64,000 bases of DNA from DAHUXN01 sp963729815 (GTDB taxonomy: Bacteria > Acidobacteriota > Terriglobia > Acidiferrales > UBA7541): assembly GCA_963729815.1 (NCBI GenBank), contig CAVSPU010000002.1, positions 682,001 through 746,000 on the forward strand, given 5' to 3'. The number at the start of each line of letters is the position of its first letter. The stretch's first letter is position 1. The position numbers and the translations under genes were made by a program. Below are positions 52,712 to 62,062 of this stretch, piece by piece. Under the pieces are notes generated by a model. The model did no database searches, was not told where the DNA came from, and saw only the letters and a list, made by a program, of their open reading frames with translations.

Positions 52712-53775
52712 AATCCGCATTTGTTGCGGATCTTCAGGACGGCCAGGCTGTCGCCTCATTTTTTCTGGTGCGCGAAAAGGAAATTCGCACCTCCGCGAAT
52801 TCCGGAAAATCCTGGCTGCGGCTGGCGCTCGCGGACCGTACGGGCACAATCGAAGCAAAAATGTGGGACAACTTCGCCGATTTGGCGCAGACGTTTGCCT
52901 GCGACGACATTGTGCGTGTGCGCGGACGCGTAAAGCTTTATCGCGGCGAAAAAGAGCTCACGGTCGACCAAATTCAGGCCGCCACGGATGCGGACTACGT
53001 GCTGGACGATTTTCTTCCGCACACGAAGCAGGATGTCGAGAAGCTTTTCGCGCAGTTGCGCGAGGAAATCGCCGGGGTGCGGAATCCCTGGCTGCGGAAA
53101 CTGCTGGAAGCATTCGTGGATGATCCGCAATGCGCGGCGAAGCTGAAGCGCGCGCCCGCCGCGATGATCATGCATCATGCGTATCTGGGCGGGCTGCTCG
53201 AACACATTGTGAGCCTCTGCGGCCTGGCGAAACTTGTCACGCGGCATTACCCGGAAGTGGATGGCGACCTGCTGCTCGCGGGAATCGTGCTGCACGACAT
53301 CGGCAAGACAGAAGAGCTCGGCTACGCGCGCGCGATCAATTACACGACGGAAGGGCAGCTGCTGGGGCACATCATCATCGGACTGGCGATGGTGCGGCGC
53401 AAAATCGACGCGATCGCGGATTTTCCGCGGCCTCTGGCGACGCTGGTGGAGCACTTGATCGTGAGCCATCACGGCGAATACGAATTCGGATCGCCGAAAC
53501 TGCCCGCCATGCGTGAAGCAGTGCTCTTGCATCACCTCGACGATCTCGATTCGAAGATGGCGGCGATGCGCGAAACGTTGAATCAAACCCACGGCGACGA
53601 GCTGTGGAGCGATCGCAATGCAGCGCTGCGGCGGAATTTGCTGAACACGCCGGCGTTTCTCGCTCCCGGCGAGCCAAAGGCAAAGACAGCGGCGCAGACC
53701 GCCAAGCCTTCGGGAGGCGCGACGCTTTTCGAGCGCGTCGCCGCCAGCGCAGAGAAAGAGAAGAAGAAGGCATGA
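52708..53775 (+). CDS. yhaM: 3'-5' exoribonuclease YhaM family (OB-fold + HD)
   Basis: 355 residues. An OB-fold nucleic-acid-binding domain (about 12-100, e.g. WLRLALADRTGTIEAKMWDN) precedes an HD phosphohydrolase domain: HHAYLGGLLEHIVSLCGLA, then the HD pair in LLLAGIVLHDIGKTEEL, and VSHHGEYEFGSPKLP. This OB-HD order is that of YhaM/CbfA-type exonucleases acting on RNA or DNA ends. The tail (about 320-355) is Lys/Ala-rich. The start ATG overlaps the surA stop, and its own stop overlaps the blaI start, so the genes are strongly coupled. Confidence 0.88.
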   Translation: MKSAFVADLQDGQAVASFFLVREKEIRTSANSGKSWLRLALADRTGTIEAKMWDNFADLAQTFACDDIVRVRGRVKLYRGEKELTVDQIQAATDADYVLDDFLPHTKQDVEKLFAQLREEIAGVRNPWLRKLLEAFVDDPQCAAKLKRAPAAMIMHHAYLGGLLEHIVSLCGLAKLVTRHYPEVDGDLLLAGIVLHDIGKTEELGYARAINYTTEGQLLGHIIIGLAMVRRKIDAIADFPRPLATLVEHLIVSHHGEYEFGSPKLPAMREAVLLHHLDDLDSKMAAMRETLNQTHGDELWSDRNAALRRNLLNTPAFLAPGEPKAKTAAQTAKPSGGATLFERVAASAEKEKKKA

Positions 53776-54209
53776 ACCCAGCAATCGAGGGCGCTCAGCA
53801 AATCGGAAAGGCGGCGAAGAGGCGGTCGCTGCTGGAACTCGCTCCGCTGGAATTGGATTGCATGTCCGCGCTATGGCTTTTGAAGCAGGGCACGGTGCGC
53901 GAGATTCGCGACGTGCTGGCCCCGCGCCGGCCGCGCGCGTACACCACGATCATGACGATCATGGACCGGCTCGCCCGCAAGGGAATCGTGGAACGCCGCC
54001 GCGCGGGACGCGCCTGGATGTATAGCGCGAACCTGAGCAAGGATGAGGCGCGAGCGCACGCGGTGAAGCAAGTGGTCGACAGTTTTTTTGGCGGCTCGAC
54101 GGATGCGCTGCTGGCGCAAATCTCCACCACCGAGGCAGCACCCCATTCTTCCGACGAACATACAACGCCGTCCGTGGTCGCGGCTGAAGTCGCCCAACGC
54201 AACAACTAA
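53772..54209 (+). CDS. BlaI/MecI/CopY-family transcriptional regulator
   Basis: 145 residues from the ATG at 53772 (overlap ATGA with yhaM). Winged-helix pattern: LAPLELDCMSALWLLKQGTVREIRDVLAPRRPRAYTTIMTIMDRLARKGIVERRRAGRAWMYSA is spread over about 30-95, with a C-terminal dimerisation helix and the 'FFGGS' segment (about 110-115) that BlaI/MecI proteins carry near the protease-cleavage region. No BlaR1-type sensor protease is adjacent, so what it controls is open. Located in a housekeeping operon, it may regulate genes in trans. Confidence 0.85.
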   Translation: MNPAIEGAQQIGKAAKRRSLLELAPLELDCMSALWLLKQGTVREIRDVLAPRRPRAYTTIMTIMDRLARKGIVERRRAGRAWMYSANLSKDEARAHAVKQVVDSFFGGSTDALLAQISTTEAAPHSSDEHTTPSVVAAEVAQRNN

Positions 54210-54214
54210 GCGCC

Positions 54215-55201
54215 ATGTTTCCTGCCGAATTGAATATTCGCGATCTTTCGATTCGCCCCGCGACGCTGCTCGCGCCGATGGCTGGCGTCACGGACACGGT
54301 ATTTCGCCGGGTGATTCGCGGCCTCGGCGGATGCGGGCTGATCATGACGGAATTCACCAGCGCCGAAGGCGTGACGCGGAGCGCGGCGAAAACGCTGCGA
54401 TATCTTTATTACGACGAAGACGAGCATCCGATTGCGGCGCAGCTTTTCGGCGCGAATCCGGATGTGATGGCGAATGCGGCGGCGCTGGTGCAGGACCTGG
54501 GCTTCGACGAAGTGGACATCAATCTGGGCTGCCCGGCGAAAAAAGTGGTGAAGTGCGGCGGGTCGGGTTTGCTGCGGGATTTGAAGCAGCTCGAAGCCGT
54601 GCTGAAGGCCGTGCGCGCGGCGGTGAAGATTCCGCTGACGATTAAGATGCGCTCGGGATGGGACGAAACGAATATCGTCGCGGTGGAAGTGGCGCGAATG
54701 GCCGAGGGGATTGGCGTCGAGGGCGTTGCCGTTCATCCGCGGACGAAGGCGCAGGCATATTCGGGGCAGGCGGATTGGAGCGTCATCGCGCGCGTGAAAC
54801 AGGCCGTGAAGATTCCCGTGATTGGAAATGGCGACATTCGCGCGCCGCAGGATGCGGAGCGGATGGTTGCGGAAACGGGATGCGACGCGGTGATGATCGG
54901 GCGGACGGCGGCGACGAATCCGTGGATCTTTCGCCAGATGGAACAGTATTTCGCGACGGGCCGCTATGATGAACCGAACGAGGCCGACCGCTATCGGCTG
55001 CTCTCCGGTTATTTCCGCAGCCTGATCGATGCCGGAATGCTCGATGCCATCGGCAAAATGAAGCAATTCTCGTGCTGGTTCACGCATGGAGTGCGCAACG
55101 GCGGGGAGTTGCGGCATCAGGTGCATTCGTCGAGGACGCCCGTGGAAGTCCTGGAGCGCGTGGAGACGTTTTTCGCGGGAGTCGCCGGCGCGGCGAACTA
55201 A
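54215..55201 (+). CDS. dusB: tRNA-dihydrouridine synthase DusB
   Basis: 328 residues. FMN-barrel signatures: LLAPMAGVTDTVFRRVI at the start, VDINLGCPAKKVVKCGGSGLL with the catalytic cysteine (GCPAKK then CGG), TIKMRSGWDETN, VAVHPRTKAQAYSG, IGNGDIRAPQDAERM and CDAVMIGRTAATNPW. These define a Dus enzyme that reduces uridine in tRNA; the DusB assignment rests on the overall pattern. It is 5 bp after the BlaI-type gene and is last of the rfaE2-mfd-surA-yhaM-blaI-dusB operon. Confidence 0.9.
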   Translation: MFPAELNIRDLSIRPATLLAPMAGVTDTVFRRVIRGLGGCGLIMTEFTSAEGVTRSAAKTLRYLYYDEDEHPIAAQLFGANPDVMANAAALVQDLGFDEVDINLGCPAKKVVKCGGSGLLRDLKQLEAVLKAVRAAVKIPLTIKMRSGWDETNIVAVEVARMAEGIGVEGVAVHPRTKAQAYSGQADWSVIARVKQAVKIPVIGNGDIRAPQDAERMVAETGCDAVMIGRTAATNPWIFRQMEQYFATGRYDEPNEADRYRLLSGYFRSLIDAGMLDAIGKMKQFSCWFTHGVRNGGELRHQVHSSRTPVEVLERVETFFAGVAGAAN

Positions 55202-55322
55202 GGTCTTGGGTTGGGAAGACGGTACTGTTTTTGTTTCTGATCAGCCGGTTTATCAGGGGCTGGAGTCGAACGCAAAAGCTGACAAGACGTCAACGCTCCG
55301 GAGCATCAGGCGGCTAGATTTG

Positions 55323-56396
55323 CTAGATGTAAATCGCGTGCCCAAAGTTCCCCATCAAGACGAATAAGAAGAGGTTGGTAGGTTGTGAATAATGCAAATC
55401 GTACGTAGATTGCATGGTCCCCGGTGCTATTTCTTCGTATTGGATGTGCAGGCCCGGGATTGCTTCGGGATCTGAATCAGTCGGGAACCTCTTCTTTTCG
55501 ATTTTCTGGAGGTCTGTATTCAGACCAGAAAGATATGTAATCGTTGCCTTTTGTGTTTTGTTCGGGTCGCAATCGTAAGTTAGGCCGATTGCTTCATCAT
55601 CTGGAATGTTAGCAGACTTCTCTCCTCCGAACGGCGACGTGGGATCCTGATTAGCTTGCCCTTTATCGTAGTGGCGCAAGCCCCAGAATTTCGCTCCTTT
55701 GTTCACGTACTTCCATTCAGGCAAGTCATCCGGTAGAGCTCGTTCGTTTTTAACTCCGGCGTCGTGTATCCTTGTCAGCATTTGCTGCAAGAATTGTTCG
55801 TTTGTAGCGACCAACACAACGCCATCCTGAGGGAACGTGACAAAAGTAGTCAGGATATCTTCCTCCGACTGCTCCTCAAATACGGCAACCTGGAGCCCTT
55901 TAACTTCCTCGATCCGCGAGGCAACGGATGCGGCGTCTTTCATAAAAGCCTTTCGCGTGTCCCTAAGATCGTCCTTAAAGATGGCTACAGCGCAGCCTTC
56001 GAAGGGCATCTCACCCAGACCCTTAGGAGGGCGAAAGTGCCGTGAGCCTTCAATTGCGAACAAAACCCTCTTACCCTCAAGATGCCTCTCAAGGAAATGG
56101 TTCTTGGCATTGAATAGATCCAGCGTCATTCCCTCGAATTTCTTCGCCAATTCGTCTTCTTTCACTTGAGTATTCTTGGATTCGTCGTCTGCCAATTGAA
56201 AATTCGACATCCAGAACGGCCCGCCGGCGGCGAGAAGGGTTTCCGTATCGGCGGGGAACCACGAGAGCACTTGATTCAGGCCAATTGATCCTCGGATCGC
56301 GTTTGCATTCGAAGTCATCCGATGCGCGATGAATGCCGTGCCGACAATGAATATAAGGAACGCAGTGAGCAGAATTGGGCGCGTCTTTCTCAGCAT
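55323..56396 (-). CDS. Membrane-anchored hypothetical protein
   Basis: 357 residues. One N-terminal transmembrane helix (ILLTAFLIFIVGTAFIAH), then a soluble domain with NQVLSWFPADTETLLAAGGPFWM, GEMPFEGCAVAIFKDDLR and EEQSEEDILTTFVTFPQDG. A late hydrophobic segment lies near the C-terminus (LFLFVLMGNFGHAIYI). I do not recognise the family. Its GC content is lower than that of its housekeeping neighbours, which suggests later acquisition. It is convergent with dusB. Confidence 0.6.
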   Translation of the reverse strand: MLRKTRPILLTAFLIFIVGTAFIAHRMTSNANAIRGSIGLNQVLSWFPADTETLLAAGGPFWMSNFQLADDESKNTQVKEDELAKKFEGMTLDLFNAKNHFLERHLEGKRVLFAIEGSRHFRPPKGLGEMPFEGCAVAIFKDDLRDTRKAFMKDAASVASRIEEVKGLQVAVFEEQSEEDILTTFVTFPQDGVVLVATNEQFLQQMLTRIHDAGVKNERALPDDLPEWKYVNKGAKFWGLRHYDKGQANQDPTSPFGGEKSANIPDDEAIGLTYDCDPNKTQKATITYLSGLNTDLQKIEKKRFPTDSDPEAIPGLHIQYEEIAPGTMQSTYDLHYSQPTNLFLFVLMGNFGHAIYI

Positions 56397-56572
56397 GGCA
56401 AAGTGTGCCTCCTCCCGGCATCGCCGGCTCGATCCCCGAACAAGAGGTGCGATACAACATATTTTAGGCTATGCGATGGTGTCCGTACACGTTCCGATTA
56501 TTGGTCTTGTCCTAAACCAACCCATCGGAGGGAAAATCGGGGCGGGGGGCGGTTCCTTTGTTCTGCGATGAA

Positions 56573-57454
56573 TCAGGAATTCTCTTCGGAGAGCAGGCGC
56601 TTGTAGGCTTCGCGCTTGGTCATCCCACGTTCTTTTGCAGCGATCTTCAAGGCAGCCTTGCGGTCGATGGATTGCGCGCCGGCGATTTCCGCGACGCGTT
56701 CGGCGAGCGAAGCGGCAGACGCTGCCGCCGGAGAGGCGCGGTCTGAGTCGGCGGCTTCCGGCGGCGCAATGAGAAGGGTGATTTCGCCGCGGGGCGGCTT
56801 CTTAGCAAGCGCCGCTATCAGTTCATCGATGTGGCCGTGGATAAACTCCTCGTGAATCTTCGTGAGTTCGCGAGCGACAGCAGCGCGGCGATTCCCGAGA
56901 ATTTCGAGAGCGTCCTCGAGCGTGGCGCGCAGCCGGTGCGGCGCTTCGTAGAGCACGAGCGTGCGCGATTCCGAAGATAGTTGCTGCAAACGGCGACGCC
57001 GCTCGGCAGGACGAGCCGGCAGGAAGCCGAGGAACGTGAATTCCTCCGAAGGCATGCCGGACGCGGCGAGCGCGGCGACAATCGCGGACGGTCCGGGAAT
57101 CGGAATCACCGGGAGATGATGGCGGAGGCACAGCGAAACCAGCCGGTGTCCGGGATCGGAAATCACCGGCGTGCCCGCGTCGCTGACCAGCGCGACGCGA
57201 GCGCCTTCCTCGATGCGCAAGACCAATTCGGCGGCGCGCGTCATTTCATTGTGCTCGTGATAGCTTTCGAGCGGCTTGCGAATTTCAAAATGAGAGAGGA
57301 GCTTGAGCGTCTGGCGCGTGTCTTCGCAGGCGATAACGTCAACTTCCTTGAGGACGCGCAAGGCGCGGAGGCTGATGTCCTCCAGGTTGCCGATCGGCGT
57401 GGCGACCAGGAAGAGACAGCCGCGGGCGGAAGTTTCTTCGTCAGAGGAAGTCAT
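56573..57454 (-). CDS. rsmI: 16S rRNA (cytidine(1402)-2'-O)-methyltransferase RsmI
   Basis: 293 residues. Tetrapyrrole-methylase fold with RsmI markers: LFLVATPIGNLEDISLRALRVLKEVDVIACEDTR, the SAM loop, SDAGTPVISDPG, and the ALAKKPPRGEITLLI segment near 230. The C-terminal region (IDRKAALKIAAKERGMTKREAYKRLLSEEN) is the RsmI domain. It methylates the 2'-OH of C1402 in 16S rRNA. ATG at 57454. It is divergent from the FmdB gene. Confidence 0.92.
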   Translation of the reverse strand: MTSSDEETSARGCLFLVATPIGNLEDISLRALRVLKEVDVIACEDTRQTLKLLSHFEIRKPLESYHEHNEMTRAAELVLRIEEGARVALVSDAGTPVISDPGHRLVSLCLRHHLPVIPIPGPSAIVAALAASGMPSEEFTFLGFLPARPAERRRRLQQLSSESRTLVLYEAPHRLRATLEDALEILGNRRAAVARELTKIHEEFIHGHIDELIAALAKKPPRGEITLLIAPPEAADSDRASPAAASAASLAERVAEIAGAQSIDRKAALKIAAKERGMTKREAYKRLLSEENS

Positions 57455-57580
57455 CGCAAAGCGCGCGAGTGCGCGGCTGCGAGTCTAGCACGAGATGGTG
57501 ACGCGATCGAAACTCGCGCGCAGCGGCGTCGTGCGCGTGATAAGATTTTACAGAATGCTGATGAAAAGAGGGTAGAAGAA

Positions 57581-57913
57581 GTGCCACTTTACGAATACAA
57601 ATGCGTGAAATGCGGACACCAGTTCGAGAAAATTGAAAACGTGACGGCGTCGGAGACCAAGAAGTGCCCGAAATGCGGCGCAAGAGCCGAGCGGATGATC
57701 AATGCGCCGGCGATTCAATTCAAGGGTTCGGGATGGTATGTGACGGACTACGCGGGGAAAAATTCAGATGGCAGTTCGAAGGATTCCAAGGAATCCAAGG
57801 ACGCCAAAGACTCCGCCGAAACGAAAGCCGCGGAAACGAAAGCGAGCGATGCGAAAGCAACGCCTGCGGCGGAAAGCTCGAAAGAGCCGGCGAAAAAGAA
57901 GAAAGAAAAGTAG
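57581..57913 (+). CDS. FmdB-family zinc-ribbon protein
   Basis: 110 residues from a GTG at 57581 with GAGGG upstream. The first 45 residues are the FmdB zinc ribbon: VPLYEYKCVKCGHQFEKIE with a CxxC pair, then ETKKCPKCGARAERMI with the second CxxC. The middle has FKGSGWYVTDYAGK. The tail (about 70-110) is Ala/Lys/Ser/Glu-rich and low-complexity. FmdB proteins are thought to be regulatory or RNA-interacting; function unproven. A much longer frame upstream is antisense to rsmI and is rejected. Confidence 0.82.
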   Translation: MPLYEYKCVKCGHQFEKIENVTASETKKCPKCGARAERMINAPAIQFKGSGWYVTDYAGKNSDGSSKDSKESKDAKDSAETKAAETKASDAKATPAAESSKEPAKKKKEK

Positions 57914-57925
57914 AGCCTCGCCAGA

Positions 57926-58819
57926 TTACAGTTTCAGCATCTTCAAATAGGCGCGGAAGTCGTCGCCAAACTCGGGATTCTTCATCGCGAATTCCACGGT
58001 TGCCTTCAGAAAACCCAGCTTGTCTCCCGCGTCGTACGTTTTTCCTTCGGTGACGAGCGCCCAGAGGCCATGTTCGCGCGCGAGCGTGCGAAGCCCGTCG
58101 GTGAGCTGGATTTCGCCGCCGCGGCCGGGCGCGGTGCGCTCCAGAATGTCGAAGATTTCCGGCGGCAAAACGTAACGGCCGATGACGCTCAGGTTCGAGG
58201 GAGCTTTGTCGGCTTCCGGTTTTTCGACGAGGTCGAAAACCTGGCGGAGACGGTCGCCCCATTTGCGCTCCGTGGCTGGGCGGGCATCCACGATGCCATA
58301 AAGATGGATGAGCTCGCGTGGCACGGCCTCAACCGCAATCGCGCCAACGCCGGTGGATTCGTAAACGTCGCAAAGGGCGCGCGTGGCGGGCGGCTGGCCG
58401 TCGCAGATAACGTCGCCGAGAAGAACGGCGAAAGGTTCGTCGCCGACCAGCTCGCGCGCCACCAGAACGGCGTGGCCGAGGCCAAGCGGCTCGCGCTGGC
58501 GGATGTAGCTGAAATGAATGTTGGCGCCGACATCGCGGACCAGATCGGCGCGCCGCGCATCGCCTTTTTCACGCAGAAAACGTTCGAGCTCGGGCGAATG
58601 ATCGAAATGATCCTCGATGGCATTCTTGCCGCGGCCGGTGACGATGATGATGTTTTCGATGCCGGAAGCGGCGCACTCCTCGACCGAATATTGAATGAGC
58701 GGCTTATCGACGACGGGCAGCATTTCCTTGGGTTGCGCTTTCGTCGCGGGGAGAAAGCGAGTGCCCAGGCCGGCGGCGGGAAAGACGGCTTTGCGAACGC
58801 GTTTGATTTTGTCAGTCAT
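57926..58819 (-). CDS. galU: UTP-glucose-1-phosphate uridylyltransferase GalU
   Basis: 297 residues. The signature AVFPAAGLGTRFLPATKAQPKEMLPVVDKPLIQYSVEE is near the N-terminus, then VTGRGKNAIEDHFD, VLLGDVICD, GIVDARP, LVEKPEADKAPSN and GEIQLTDGLRTL, together defining GalU. The enzyme makes UDP-glucose for cell-envelope sugars and exopolysaccharide. Starts at 58819. It lies convergent with the FmdB gene (12-bp gap) and divergent from tsaD. Confidence 0.93.
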   Translation of the reverse strand: MTDKIKRVRKAVFPAAGLGTRFLPATKAQPKEMLPVVDKPLIQYSVEECAASGIENIIIVTGRGKNAIEDHFDHSPELERFLREKGDARRADLVRDVGANIHFSYIRQREPLGLGHAVLVARELVGDEPFAVLLGDVICDGQPPATRALCDVYESTGVGAIAVEAVPRELIHLYGIVDARPATERKWGDRLRQVFDLVEKPEADKAPSNLSVIGRYVLPPEIFDILERTAPGRGGEIQLTDGLRTLAREHGLWALVTEGKTYDAGDKLGFLKATVEFAMKNPEFGDDFRAYLKMLKL

Positions 58820-58955
58820 TTCTCCCTCGTTTTCCAGAAGCGCCGCAAGCCAAATTACGTGCGGCGAGAAGAGAAGTCAATCGAATGCGCGGGCGCGAAA
58901 AGGAACGAGTGCGCTTATGCTAACATGATTGCGAGCCATGATTGAGCGGCGCGAA

Positions 58956-60107
58956 ATGAGAACAAGAATCCTGGGAATCGAATCCTCCTGCGACGAGACG
59001 GCTGCGGCGATCGTCGTCGACGGCGTGAAAATTTTGTCGAGCGTCGTCGCATCGCAAGTGGAGATTCACCGGAAGTATGGCGGCGTGGTGCCGGAGCTGG
59101 CTTCGCGCGAACATCTGCGGCAAATCGTGCCCGTGGTGCGCGAGGCGGTGGCGCAGGCGGGATTGACGCTGGTGGATGTGGATGCCGTCGGCGTGACGCA
59201 AGGGCCGGGATTGGTCGGCGCGCTGCTCGTGGGATTGACGTACGGCAAAGTGCTGGCGCTGTCGCTTGGCAAACCGCTTATCGCCGTGAATCATCTGGAA
59301 GGCCACATTCATGCGGTCCTGTTGGAAGCGCATGAGGCTGGGCGCGCGCCGAAGCTGCCGGCCATGTGCCTGATTGTTTCCGGTGGCCACACGCTGCTCT
59401 ATCGCGTGGAGGCCCGGGCGAACGCGGCGGGGAACGGCGCGACGCAATTCTCGTATGAGCGGATCGGCGGGACGCGCGACGACGCGGCTGGCGAAGCGTA
59501 CGACAAAGTGGCGAAGATGCTGGCGCTCGGCTATCCGGGCGGCCCGGTGATCGACAAGCTCGCAGCGCACGGAAATTCATTGGCCGTGCGGTTCGGCGCG
59601 GCGAAGGTGCGCGGCAATCCGTATGATTTCAGCTTCAGCGGAATCAAAACGGCGGTGCTCTACTATTTGCGGAAGCGTCCAGAGTTCCAGCCGGAGATCG
59701 ACGCGAGACAGCAAGCGCTCGCGCGCGGCGAACGAAGCACCGATGGACTGCGCGCACTGTCCAGTCCGGCGACACTTGACTTGATCGCGAGCTTCCAGCA
59801 CGCGGTCGTCGAAGACTTGGTTGGGCGGACGCTCGCAGCAGCGGAACAATTCGCGGCGGAGTCCGTGCTGGTGTCCGGCGGTGTGGCCGCGAATCGTGAG
59901 CTGCGCGCGCGATTCGAAGAGGAATCGCGAAAGCGCTGCATGGAAGTGTTTTTTCCTAGCCGGGCGCTTTCGACGGATAATGCAGCGATGATCGCGGCTG
60001 CCGCATATCCGAAATTCACCGCCGGCGAGCGCGCCGATGCTTCGCTGAATGCCGAGCCGAATTTTCCCTTAGGTTTACGCCCGCCTGTGAAGACGTCAGC
60101 GCAATAA
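58956..60107 (+). CDS. tsaD: tRNA N6-adenosine threonylcarbamoyltransferase TsaD
   Basis: 383 residues from the ATG at 58956 (MRTRILGIESSCDETAAAI); an ATG six codons earlier (58938) is also possible. ASKHA-fold markers: HRKYGGVVPELASREHLRQ with two metal histidines in this block, GPGLVGALLVGLTYGK, NHLEGHIHAVLLE, VSGGHTLLYRV, FSFSGIKTAVLYY and SGGVAANREL. It transfers the threonylcarbamoyl group to A37 of ANN-decoding tRNAs; tsaB and tsaE are elsewhere. Essential in most bacteria. Confidence 0.94.
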   Translation: MRTRILGIESSCDETAAAIVVDGVKILSSVVASQVEIHRKYGGVVPELASREHLRQIVPVVREAVAQAGLTLVDVDAVGVTQGPGLVGALLVGLTYGKVLALSLGKPLIAVNHLEGHIHAVLLEAHEAGRAPKLPAMCLIVSGGHTLLYRVEARANAAGNGATQFSYERIGGTRDDAAGEAYDKVAKMLALGYPGGPVIDKLAAHGNSLAVRFGAAKVRGNPYDFSFSGIKTAVLYYLRKRPEFQPEIDARQQALARGERSTDGLRALSSPATLDLIASFQHAVVEDLVGRTLAAAEQFAAESVLVSGGVAANRELRARFEEESRKRCMEVFFPSRALSTDNAAMIAAAAYPKFTAGERADASLNAEPNFPLGLRPPVKTSAQ

Positions 60108-60158
60108 GCCTGCTACGGCACCGTGGAGCGAATCCCGTACGTTCGCCGTTAAGAGGCG

Positions 60159-61280
60159 TTAAGCGAGCGGTCGTTCGAAGAGATACGCCGTGCCATCCTG
60201 TGCAACCGCGTAGAGCACCTGGCCGTCGTGACTCCATCGGAGGCTGGCGATTCCGTCGGCCCAGCATTCCTCGATGATGGTGTTTCGCTGCAAATCCGCC
60301 ACGAAGATGCGGCCGCGGGCGGAGTTCTTGAGCCACGAATTGTAAAACGCACAGAGCGGAAGCGAAGGATGACAGATACAAAGTTCCGCCGCGAAAGGGA
60401 GGGAGGTGACGCATTCGCCGGCGACGTCGAGTGAATAGGCCTGGCCAGAAGCGCAGAAAAGAACCTGGCGCCCATCGCTGGACCACGACAAATCGGTCGT
60501 GTGGCCGGTCGTGTCGTATCGAGTCACGGTCTCGAGGGTCGGGACGCGGACGATTGCAATTGCGTCGTCGGACCAGTCGCCGTCGAATTCCAAAACCGTG
60601 GCCAGGGATTTTTCGCCCGGCCGGAAGGCAGTTGCGCCAAATCCCCAAAACTGTCCCTGATCTCCGGGTTCTTCCTGCGCGGACGAGACATCCGGAAAAC
60701 TCCCAGAGTCGAGCTGGCACAGAGCCTCGAATTTTTCTGGTGCATCGCCGGCCATCCAGAGCATGAGCGTGCCATTCTCGGAACCGTCCGAAGCGGCGAC
60801 GAAATATTTCCCGCTCTCCGACCAGCAGAGATGCGCGGGGAAGACGCGGAAACGATCGAAGCGCCCGACGAAGCGTCCTGCGTGCACGTCGAGAAAATGC
60901 AGCTCCGGCTGCCACGTCCCTGACGCTCCCACAAGGAATCGCCCTGTGGGGTCCCAGGCAAAAGAACCCGGAAAGTCGGGGCGTGCCACGAATGGCTCAT
61001 CGGGAACGGTTATAACAGTGGGCGCGGCGCTCAGTTCGAGGTCCGCAATTTCCACGCGCTGGCTCAATTCCCGCGACGCCGCGGAATATCCCGCCACGTG
61101 TCCGTGCGTCGAGATCGAGAGATGCGTGCGCGGCTCGGCAAAAACTTGCTTGATGCTCCAGCGCGAAGTTTGCGGAAATTCACGCAAGCCGCGCAAAACG
61201 AGGGGCGAGGAGAGAACAGTAATCGCGCTTGTCTGGCCGCGAACGATATCGCGAGTTTCGCGTTTGAGGCGCGGGGGCAT
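60159..61280 (-). CDS. WD40-like beta-propeller protein
   Basis: 373 residues. Repeating blade-like segments that end in W-D/F type strands: PGSFAWDPTGRFLVGASG, AHLCWSESGKYFVAASDG, TDLSWSSDGRQVLFCASG and ASLRWSHDGQVLYAVAQDG. No signal peptide, so cytoplasmic. The start codon's last base coincides with the first base of the stop of the J-domain gene upstream, giving a coupled pair. A propeller next to a J-domain protein suggests a scaffold/chaperone unit. Function unknown. Confidence 0.7.
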   Translation of the reverse strand: MPPRLKRETRDIVRGQTSAITVLSSPLVLRGLREFPQTSRWSIKQVFAEPRTHLSISTHGHVAGYSAASRELSQRVEIADLELSAAPTVITVPDEPFVARPDFPGSFAWDPTGRFLVGASGTWQPELHFLDVHAGRFVGRFDRFRVFPAHLCWSESGKYFVAASDGSENGTLMLWMAGDAPEKFEALCQLDSGSFPDVSSAQEEPGDQGQFWGFGATAFRPGEKSLATVLEFDGDWSDDAIAIVRVPTLETVTRYDTTGHTTDLSWSSDGRQVLFCASGQAYSLDVAGECVTSLPFAAELCICHPSLPLCAFYNSWLKNSARGRIFVADLQRNTIIEECWADGIASLRWSHDGQVLYAVAQDGTAYLFERPLA

Positions 61281-62062
61281 CAGTGCACGCGGCCCGGCGC
61301 AAGAATTTCCATGCGCTCTTTCGAATCAGCGATGCGCTTGCGGACCTTTTCGGCCATCTCCGCGAGAAGGTCGCGCCGCTGTTCCTGAGCCTCTTCGATC
61401 TGAACTTTCAAGAGATAGAGATCGGAGCTGAAAAGGCCCTGAAGCTCGGTTTCGATTTCGCCCAGGCGGTTTTTCATCAGGCTGAGTTTGCGAATCACGC
61501 GAACGAGTTCGGCGCCAGCGCCGTTGCCCTGGACTGCTTCAGGACTCGACTCGTACGCGTCGAGCACTTTGGCAAGCCGCGCTTCGTCGCCACGCTGATA
61601 GGCCGCGTTCGCTTCGGCCATAAGCTCCTGGCGGCGGCAGCGATCGGCCGCGTCCGTGGTGAGATCGGGGTGGATGCTCTTGGCCACTTCGCGATACATG
61701 CGCTTCAGTTCCGGCGAGGGCGTGAACTGCTTCGTTTCCTCGGATTCCTTTACGGACGCAGCGCCTCGTGATTCTTCTGCGCGTGCCCTTGCTTCCTGTG
61801 CGGCGCGCTGCAAGCGGCCGTTTTCCGGATCTTCCGCGGCCATGCGCTCGGCGATTTGCGCGCGGAGCTCATCCAAGTCGGCATAAGGCAAGCCGACGAG
61901 CTTCAAGTATCGCCGCTCGAGGGCTCCCAATTCTCCGCGAAGCGTCGCGAGCCGCAATTCGCACTCCGCAAGCTCGGCTTCGAAGCGCTCCTGCTCCCGC
62001 CGCTTGCGCGAAAGTTCGCGCTCTTCGGGCTTTGCACTCCGGGTTTGTTTGAGCGTGGTCAT
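61280..62062 (-). CDS. J-domain protein with coiled-coil
   Basis: 260 residues from the ATG at 62062; the frame is open to 62164, but that part lacks family features. A coiled-coil (about 5-110, rich in Glu/Arg/Leu heptads) leads to a J domain near 115-160 with the HPD tripeptide in YREVAKSIHPDLTTD; the region before it, FTPSPELKRMYRE, is helix II. A second coiled-coil (RVIRKLSLMKNRLGEIETELQGL) follows. HPD is needed to stimulate Hsp70. The J domain sits between coiled coils, unlike DnaJ, so this is a specialised co-chaperone. Coupled to the beta-propeller gene downstream. Confidence 0.78.
   Translation of the reverse strand: MTTLKQTRSAKPEERELSRKRREQERFEAELAECELRLATLRGELGALERRYLKLVGLPYADLDELRAQIAERMAAEDPENGRLQRAAQEARARAEESRGAASVKESEETKQFTPSPELKRMYREVAKSIHPDLTTDAADRCRRQELMAEANAAYQRGDEARLAKVLDAYESSPEAVQGNGAGAELVRVIRKLSLMKNRLGEIETELQGLFSSDLYLLKVQIEEAQEQRRDLLAEMAEKVRKRIADSKERMEILAPGRVH

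Noticed and set aside
56981..57913. 310-residue form of the FmdB gene
   Set aside because: The upstream 200 residues are antisense to rsmI; the conserved zinc ribbon begins at the GTG at 57581.
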